In this document: piece after piece, positions 24,203 to 28,748 of the stretch
Layout: each line of letters starts with the position of its first letter
Position numbering within the stretch: the first letter of the stretch is position 1
DNA from: Verrucomicrobiales bacterium
GTDB lineage: Bacteria; Verrucomicrobiota; Verrucomicrobiia; Verrucomicrobiales; DEV007
Direction: 5' to 3'
Length of the DNA stretch: 28,748 nt
Assembly (NCBI GenBank): GCA_021648365.1
Contig: JAKISY010000063.1
Location: 1 to 28,748, forward strand
Notes under the pieces: model-generated
The model's input: the letters and a program-made list of their open reading frames with translations, nothing else
Databases searched by the model: none
What the model was told of the DNA's origin: nothing
Program-made: the position numbers and the translations under genes

Positions 24203-24832
24203 ATGAAAACCCTGATCATCGTAGATATTCAAAATGACTTCCTACCCAAAGGCGCTCTCGCTGTAAACGAAGGTGATCAGATCGTATCGATCATCAACGA
24301 ATTGATCCCCCACTACGGTCACGTAATTGCCACGCAAGATTCCCACCCTGACGATCATGGTAGTTTTGCTGACAACCATGACGAGCATGAAATCGGAGAA
24401 GTGATCGACCTTCATGGTCTGGAGCAAGTGCTGTGGCCAAGTCATTGTATTCAAGGAACCCTCGGAGCGCAATTTTCCCCGAGTCTAAACACCGATGAAG
24501 TCGATCACATTTTTCAAAAAGGCACGGATCCAAAAATCGACAGCTACAGTGCCTTCTATGACAACGGGCATCGCAAGGCAACTGGGCTTGCAGAACATCT
24601 GCGTGAAATTGCAACAAGCGAAGTCCACATCGTGGGGCTGGCAACCGATTACTGTGTCAAATTCACCGCCCTCGATGCAGTGGCAGAAGGTTTTAAAACC
24701 ACCCTCATTGCAGACGCCTGCCGCGGAGTGAATCTCAACTCAGGTGACGTCGAAAACGCCATTGAAGAAATGCAACACGCTGGAATTATCATCACCACCA
24801 GTGATGTGATTCTCGGTGAAACAAAACTTTAA
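24203..24832 (+). CDS. pncA: Nicotinamidase
   Basis: 209 residues. The catalytic triad is visible as Asp8 (IIVDIQNDF), Lys106 (FQKGTDP) and Cys151 (GLATDYCVKFTALDA), with metal ligands Asp46, His48 (TQDSHP) and His81 (WPSHC). It deaminates nicotinamide to nicotinate, the substrate of PncB encoded upstream, so the pair forms the deamidating salvage route. The length is normal for the family. It begins 23 bp after kptA and ends 3 bp before the DUF4291 gene, consistent with one operon. Confidence 0.95.
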   Translation: MKTLIIVDIQNDFLPKGALAVNEGDQIVSIINELIPHYGHVIATQDSHPDDHGSFADNHDEHEIGEVIDLHGLEQVLWPSHCIQGTLGAQFSPSLNTDEVDHIFQKGTDPKIDSYSAFYDNGHRKATGLAEHLREIATSEVHIVGLATDYCVKFTALDAVAEGFKTTLIADACRGVNLNSGDVENAIEEMQHAGIIITTSDVILGETKL

Positions 24833-24835
24833 CTG

Positions 24836-25492
24836 ATGAAAACAAAAACAAATAAACTCAAAATAAAAAACTACTCGGAACAAATCCTTGTCTGGCCACA
24901 AAGTGGTCGTCATATTATGGCTCAATTTGATGAAAATAACATCACCGTGTATCAGGCCTACCGTCCAGAAATTGGACACTATGCTGCAAAAAATCAAAAC
25001 TTTGGCGGAGCCTTCAGCTTCAGCCGCATGAGCTGGATCAAACCCAATTTTTTATGGATGATGTACCGCTCTGGCTGGGGCACCAAGCAGGGACAAGAGG
25101 TCATCCTTGCTGTGACTATTCCACGTTCCCTATTTGATGAGATCCTGCAACAAGCCGTCCATTCTTCCTTCACTTCCACATTGTATGCGGATCAGGACGA
25201 ATGGAAACAAGCAGTAAGCCTATCAAATGTCAGGCTCCAATGGGATCCCGATCACGATCCACATGGTAAAAATCTGGATAGAAAAGCCATCCAACTTGGC
25301 CTACGGGGAGACATTCTGGAAAGATACGCCTGCAGTGAAGTCATCCAAATCGAAGACATCTCAGATTTCGTTGCTGAGCAACGAGAGAACCTCAATGAGC
25401 AACTGAACCAATTAATCACGCCTGAAGAGCATATCTACACCCCCTCTACACAAGAGGCTATCACTCGCACAGGCATCACCCCAACAAACTAA
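24836..25492 (+). CDS. DUF4291 family protein
   Basis: 218 residues. Family signature: ILVWPQSGRHIMAQFDENN, VYQAYRPEIGHYA, FGGAFSFSRMSWIKPNF, LWMMYRSGWGTKQGQE and later LQWDPDHDPHGK with RKAIQLGLRGDILERY. The family occurs in bacteria and fungi and has no assigned activity. There is no signal or membrane segment. It starts 3 bp after pncA, so it is almost certainly cotranscribed with NAD salvage genes. Conserved Arg, Tyr and His residues in the core motif are compatible with nucleotide binding, but no specific fold is claimed here. Of all genes in the window, this one offers the best chance for a new NAD-linked activity. Confidence 0.82.
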   Translation: MKTKTNKLKIKNYSEQILVWPQSGRHIMAQFDENNITVYQAYRPEIGHYAAKNQNFGGAFSFSRMSWIKPNFLWMMYRSGWGTKQGQEVILAVTIPRSLFDEILQQAVHSSFTSTLYADQDEWKQAVSLSNVRLQWDPDHDPHGKNLDRKAIQLGLRGDILERYACSEVIQIEDISDFVAEQRENLNEQLNQLITPEEHIYTPSTQEAITRTGITPTN

Positions 25493-25512
25493 CCTAAACC
25501 CAACAATACCCC

Positions 25513-25782
25513 ATGAAATACATAAAGAAAGACATCGCCATCGAAGCGTATGAGCACCAATCTAGCCAAGGTCAAAATTGGCCAGTCGATGCGCCCGACT
25601 GGTTCCATGCTGCCATCAAGAACGGCCGTATCAGCCAGATAGCCGGAGGCAAATTGACCATCAAAACACTCGAAGGGGATCACACCGCCTTAGATGGAGA
25701 TTTTATCATCCAAGGCGTGCGTGGAGAGCTCTACCCCTGCAGATCTGACATCTTCGCTGAGACCTATGCACAAGTCGAATGA
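25513..25782 (+). CDS. PGDYG-type small protein
   Basis: 89 residues: an N-terminal KKDIAIEAYEHQ, central WFHAAIKNGRI, then GDHTALDGDFIIQGVRGELYPCRSDIFAETY. The last segment is the motif of the PGDYG family, small proteins common in phage genomes and without a known activity. No SD is evident. It is 20 bp downstream of the DUF4291 gene and probably its operon partner. A phage-typical gene inside a salvage operon hints at horizontal assembly of the cluster. Confidence 0.7.
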   Translation: MKYIKKDIAIEAYEHQSSQGQNWPVDAPDWFHAAIKNGRISQIAGGKLTIKTLEGDHTALDGDFIIQGVRGELYPCRSDIFAETYAQVE

Positions 25783-25792
25783 ACTCACTACG

Positions 25793-25826
25793 ACCGAAAC
25801 TTTGTCCGCCCGGACAAAGTTTCGGT
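25793..25826. other. Perfect 16-bp inverted repeat in the DraG upstream gap
   Basis: ACCGAAACTTTGTCCG and its exact reverse complement are separated by CC only. The stem includes GTCCG/CGGAC at the top. There is no T-tract after it. It could be a protein-binding palindrome, a terminator that works without a U-tract, or a dispersed element. It separates the PGDYG gene (25782) from the DraG gene (25886). Confidence 0.7.
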
Positions 25827-25885
25827 ACTAGCTCAATCTCACACTTTACAGATAGAATAACCCCATCACTCATCACCTCACCTCT

Positions 25886-26797
25886 ATGACACTCGATCAA
25901 GACAAATTTCGCGGAGCCCTGCTCGGGCTAGCCGCTGGAGATGCTCTCGGCACTACCGTCGAGTTCTCCCCACGCGGCTCTTTTGCCCCCCTCACCAACA
26001 TCGTCGGCGGAGGGCCCTTCAATCTGAACGCAGGTGAATGGACTGACGACACCTCCATGGCACTCTGTCTTGGACAAAGCTTGGTCAACTGCCAAGGCAT
26101 GGATCCAGTGGATCAATTGAACCTCTACTGTCAATGGTGGCGCAATGGACTCAACAGTGTCAAAGGTCACTGTTTTGATATTGGCAATACGGTCAGATCG
26201 GCTTTGATCCGTTACGAAAATACCAGCGCTCCAGATTGCGGATCAACTGCCCCCATGAGTGCGGGCAATGGCTCCATCATGCGACTGGCTCCTGTGCCTT
26301 TATTTTTTGCTCAAGATCCAACAAAAGCCGACGAAGCGGCAGCCGTCTCCTCCCGCACCACCCATGCCGCCACCGAAGCCGTAGATGGCTGTCGACTGTT
26401 AACCCACTTCATCATCAGTGCCCTGCGTGGACGGAACAAAGCAGAAATCCTGTCCGTCAGCTCTTATTCACACGGTAACCTTTGTCCCCGTATTAATATG
26501 CTCGCCCAAGGGAGTTACCAAGAAAAAGCCGCTAGTGATATCCGTGGATCAGGTTATGTCGTGGAAAGTTTGGAAGCAGCTCTATGGGCATTCTGGAACA
26601 GCAACAGTTTTGAAGAAGGCGCCCTGCTTGCCGTCAATCTCGGTGACGACGCCGATACCACCGGAGCCGTCTATGGCCAAATCGCCGGAGCCTACTACGG
26701 CATCAAAGGCATCCCCCAACACTGGCTCAAAAAACTCGCCTGGAAAGATCGTATCACCACCCTGGCAGATGACCTCTTCGCAGCAGCTCATGCATAA
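25886..26797 (+). CDS. ADP-ribosylglycohydrolase (DraG family)
   Basis: 303 residues, the usual size. The first metal-binding site is WTDDTSMALCLGQ (Thr53, Asp54, Asp55), the second DDADTTGAVYGQIAGAYYG (Asp254 onward). RGALLGLAAGDALGTTVEF at the start and SAGNGSIMRLAPVPLFF in the middle are also typical. It removes ADP-ribose from proteins or small molecules, feeding the free ADP-ribose sensed by NrtR and, perhaps, hydrolysed by the Nudix protein. It follows the 25793 palindrome, so it may have its own promoter. A second, broken copy of a related gene begins 18 bp later. Confidence 0.92.
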   Translation: MTLDQDKFRGALLGLAAGDALGTTVEFSPRGSFAPLTNIVGGGPFNLNAGEWTDDTSMALCLGQSLVNCQGMDPVDQLNLYCQWWRNGLNSVKGHCFDIGNTVRSALIRYENTSAPDCGSTAPMSAGNGSIMRLAPVPLFFAQDPTKADEAAAVSSRTTHAATEAVDGCRLLTHFIISALRGRNKAEILSVSSYSHGNLCPRINMLAQGSYQEKAASDIRGSGYVVESLEAALWAFWNSNSFEEGALLAVNLGDDADTTGAVYGQIAGAYYGIKGIPQHWLKKLAWKDRITTLADDLFAAAHA

Positions 26798-26814
26798 AAA
26801 CAATCCATAATACC

Positions 26815-26976
26815 ATGCCTCCTTCCACCCAAAATCGTATCGAAGGTCTGCTGCTCGGCACCGCAGTAGGTGACGCCCTAGGGCTGCCAATGGAAGGCAT
26901 GAAACCAGCGACGATTGAACAGCTCGGCTGGATGAAAAACTTGCGCCACCGTTTCATCTTTGCACGAGGCATGTGG
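26815..26976 (+). pseudogene. ADP-ribosylglycohydrolase paralog, 5' fragment
   Basis: 54 residues of a DraG relative: RIEGLLLGTAVGDALGLPMEG, then QLGWMKNLRHRFIFARGMW. In family members the metal motif SDDTE follows immediately, but here the sequence changes to an unrelated, A+T-rich reading after Trp54 and stops at 27075. The matching 3' end of such a gene appears at 28290. The likely explanation is a replacement of the middle of the gene by the segment carrying the Old Yellow Enzyme gene. A truncated 86-residue product would not be active. Confidence 0.85.
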
Positions 26977-27130
26977 AGAATTCTTTGTATAGTTTATAGC
27001 CAGTCTATTTTATGTCGTAAGCAACTCGTCAGTTCCGATGAATCTGAAGGGTGTAAAGGAAATTCGGAAATATAATTTTTACACAGAAAGTTTTTCCAAA
27101 GTGTGTCGTCTTCACTGCTAGGGCTGTCGT

Positions 27131-27149
27131 TTGCTGGCATCCCCAGCAA
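27131..27149. other. Hairpin before the inserted oxidoreductase gene
   Basis: TTGCTGG-CATCC-CCAGCAA, a perfect 7-bp stem 9 bp before the ATG at 27159. It might be a regulatory structure or a remnant of the recombination site. An attC-type organisation is not otherwise visible. Confidence 0.4.
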
Positions 27150-27158
27150 TCCAAAAAC

Positions 27159-28289
27159 ATGAAAAAAGAAATGACTTTAAACAATTCAACTCAAGCTGCA
27201 TTATTTACACCATTTACTATAAATAATCTATCGCTTCCTAATCGGATAGTAATGGCACCTATGACTCGAGGAAAATCTCCGCAAAACATTCCCACCCCCG
27301 AAATTGCCCAATACTACCGACGACGTGTTGATGGAGGTGTTGGCCTTATCATCACAGAATGCACGTTCATCAAGCACCCTGTCGCTAATGGAATCTCAAA
27401 CGCACCCGCATTTCATGGGGAGCAAGCACTATTGGGGTGGCTCCATGTGGTGGAGGAAGTTCATGATGCTGGTGGCAAAATAATACCCCAAATTTGGCAC
27501 TCAGGATCATCCCGTAGCATTGGGATTAAACCTAACGAAACAATGCTAAGTATTGGGCCAACAGACAAATTTAAAAATGGACGACAAGTTGTAAAAGGTA
27601 TGAACGAAACTGATATTTTCGAAGTTATCCATGCTTTTACTCAAGCTGCAGTTGAAGCCCAGTTATTAGGTTTTGATGGCGTGGAAATACATGGTGCACA
27701 TAGCTATCTCATAGATCAGTTCCTCTGGAGTGAAAGCAATTCTCGAACTGATGAATATGGGGGTAGTATTTCTAATCGAGTCAAACTGGCAAGCAAGATT
27801 GTTGAATCTATTCGTTCAGCAGTAGGTAAAGATTTTCCCATTTTTTTCCGTTTTTCACAATGGAAGTTGACTAATTACAATGCAAAGATCGTTCGCAACC
27901 CAGTCGAGTTAGAACAAATGCTTCTTCCATTAGTAAAAGCTGGTGTAGATGTGTTTCACGTTAGCACTCGTCGCTTTTGGCTGCCTGCATTTGAAGGTTC
28001 AGAATTGAGCCTAGCGGCTTGGACAAAAACAATCACAGGCAAACCCGTGATTGCGGTAGGTAGCGTGGGTATAGATAAAGAGTTCTCACTAGACATGTTT
28101 ACTGGAAATATTCAATCTCAACCCAAAGCAATAGACTTGGTTGAAGACAAATTAAAAACAGGAGACTTTGATCTTATTGCAGTCGGTCGAGCTATACTAG
28201 CCGATGCAAACTGGCCTAATAAAATCAAATTAAATCAATTAGATGAAATTCTTAATTTTTCCTCTAAAAGCTTGGCAAGCTTAGACTAA
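27159..28289 (+). CDS. Old Yellow Enzyme family NADH:flavin oxidoreductase
   Basis: 376 residues, complete. FMN barrel motifs: LFTPFTINNLSLPNRIVMAPMTR at the start, GVGLIITECTFI, GGKIIPQIWHSG (about 105-116), GFDGVEIHGAHSYLIDQFLW with His178 and His181 for substrate binding, SNSRTDEYGGSISNRVKL and, near the end, FDLIAVGRAILADANWPNK. It reduces activated alkenes, nitro compounds or similar electrophiles with NAD(P)H. The true start may be the ATG at 27171; the first codons are Lys-rich. It shares no pathway with its flanks and differs in base composition, so it appears to be a recent arrival. Confidence 0.92.
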   Translation: MKKEMTLNNSTQAALFTPFTINNLSLPNRIVMAPMTRGKSPQNIPTPEIAQYYRRRVDGGVGLIITECTFIKHPVANGISNAPAFHGEQALLGWLHVVEEVHDAGGKIIPQIWHSGSSRSIGIKPNETMLSIGPTDKFKNGRQVVKGMNETDIFEVIHAFTQAAVEAQLLGFDGVEIHGAHSYLIDQFLWSESNSRTDEYGGSISNRVKLASKIVESIRSAVGKDFPIFFRFSQWKLTNYNAKIVRNPVELEQMLLPLVKAGVDVFHVSTRRFWLPAFEGSELSLAAWTKTITGKPVIAVGSVGIDKEFSLDMFTGNIQSQPKAIDLVEDKLKTGDFDLIAVGRAILADANWPNKIKLNQLDEILNFSSKSLASLD

Positions 28290-28570
28290 ATCATCGAAGC
28301 TGGCGGTGATACCGACAGCACTGCTGCCATCGCAGGCGCACTCTGTGGAGCTTTCGGAGGAAGCTCGTGCATCCCCAACGAATGGATCACTCCCATCGCC
28401 GAGTGGCCAACGGGCATGAATGAACTGCGCATCCAGCCATCCACACCCGCCATGCTCTACGAATTCGCCCGCATTGGTCGCCGTTGTTGTTGCTACGCAA
28501 CTTACTCTTCCTGATCACCGTGCTTCTTCACGGATTCTCAAGACTCCTCCCGACTGCGCTACGAAGATGA
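28290..28570 (+). pseudogene. ADP-ribosylglycohydrolase paralog, 3' fragment, frameshifted
   Basis: From 28290 the reading IIEAGGDTDSTAAIAGALCG carries the second metal site of a DraG relative and continues to ARIG near 28480. There the frame is lost; the remainder of the family's C-terminus, LLLRNLLFLITVLLHGFSRLLP, continues in another frame from about 28484 to a TGA at 28568-28570. So this copy carries a shift in a GTTGTTGTTG tract in addition to missing its middle. Together with the fragment at 26815 it lacks roughly the central half of a normal protein. Confidence 0.82.
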
Positions 28571-28748
28571 AATCTTAGCCATAGGACTGGCCATCACCGC
28601 TTACATCATCTCATTTATTCTGCGGCGACGGCGACGCACTCGCCATCCGTGATGCCTTGATCCTGCGCATGCCTCATTTGCAGGACGAGTGAGCTACTCA
28701 ACATCAGCATAACCCAAGAGACTAAGAAAACATCTTACTCACCGCAGG
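28571..28748. other. Right-end region without an assignable gene
   Basis: A stretch reading YEDEILAIGLAITAYIISFI followed by a run of Arg (about 28557-28655) looks like a membrane helix with a basic stop, but it has no in-frame start. A second frame, ending LRMPHLQDE at 28692, is equally fragmentary. Both may be remains of decayed genes next to the broken DraG copy. Nothing else is recognised. Confidence 0.3.

Larger units (their letters stand above)
26977..28289 (+). mobile_element. Foreign segment inside the broken DraG paralog
   Basis: About 1.3 kb between the two DraG fragments. It is visibly richer in A+T than its flanks, carries one complete gene (27159-28289), and its right edge coincides with that gene's stop codon: the DraG reading resumes at 28290. 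No transposase, terminal inverted repeat, target duplication or convincing integron attachment site is seen. It could be a recombined cassette or an assembly chimera. Confidence 0.55.

Noticed and set aside
26977..28289. Integron gene cassette with attC.
   Set aside because: Only a 7-bp hairpin before the gene is seen; no RYYYAAC/GTTRRRY-type core pair at the borders and no integrase in the window.

Overview
The window reads as accessory-rich chromosome from a heterotrophic, Gram-negative bacterium, most plausibly Verrucomicrobiota. This is an inference from four things: a large Bat/VWA operon with a DUF4381 gene and a BatB-BatC-like fusion, many secreted lipoproteins, few clear Shine-Dalgarno sequences before good starts, and several short dispersed repeats between genes. 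No rRNA gene, convincing tRNA or CRISPR array was seen.

Layout. (1) 1-1330: repeat-rich left flank with a toxin-antitoxin pair whose toxin is frameshifted, plus a 59-residue lipoprotein gene on the minus strand. (2) 1392-8805: a tightly packed plus-strand Bat (aerotolerance-type) operon: DUF58, DUF4381, two von Willebrand A (VWA) membrane proteins (the second fused to a TPR module and a long Asp-Lys repeat), BatD-like and BatE-like proteins. The MoxR ATPase that usually heads such operons is not in the window. (3) 8811-16096: poorly characterised envelope proteins: a Gly/Tyr-rich basic lipoprotein, a secreted 387-residue protein, an Ig-like lipoprotein, an 821-residue membrane protein, a DoxX-like/DUF2071 pair and a small lipoprotein. 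(4) 16362-18338: a GHKL ATPase with a C-terminal PD-(D/E)xK-like domain that seems to have lost catalytic residues. (5) 18591-26797: an NAD and ADP-ribose cluster: pncB, nadE, a Nudix hydrolase, the Nudix-type repressor nrtR, kptA, pncA, a DUF4291 gene, a PGDYG-type small gene and an ADP-ribosylglycohydrolase. (6) 26815-28570: a second ADP-ribosylglycohydrolase gene broken in the middle and replaced there by an A+T-richer segment carrying an Old Yellow Enzyme gene.

How the genes fit together. The NAD cluster encodes most of a cycle. KptA, and any other NAD consumer, would release nicotinamide; PncA makes nicotinate, PncB makes nicotinate mononucleotide and NadE finishes NAD (NadD is not in the window). 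The ADP-ribose branch is served by DraG-type hydrolases, the Nudix enzyme and the ADP-ribose-sensing NrtR. Three GTGT-N7-ACAC palindromes, one directly before pncB and two before nrtR, are strong candidate NrtR operators. This locally regulated NAD/ADP-ribose module, with DUF4291 as its unexplained member, is the most interesting system in the window.
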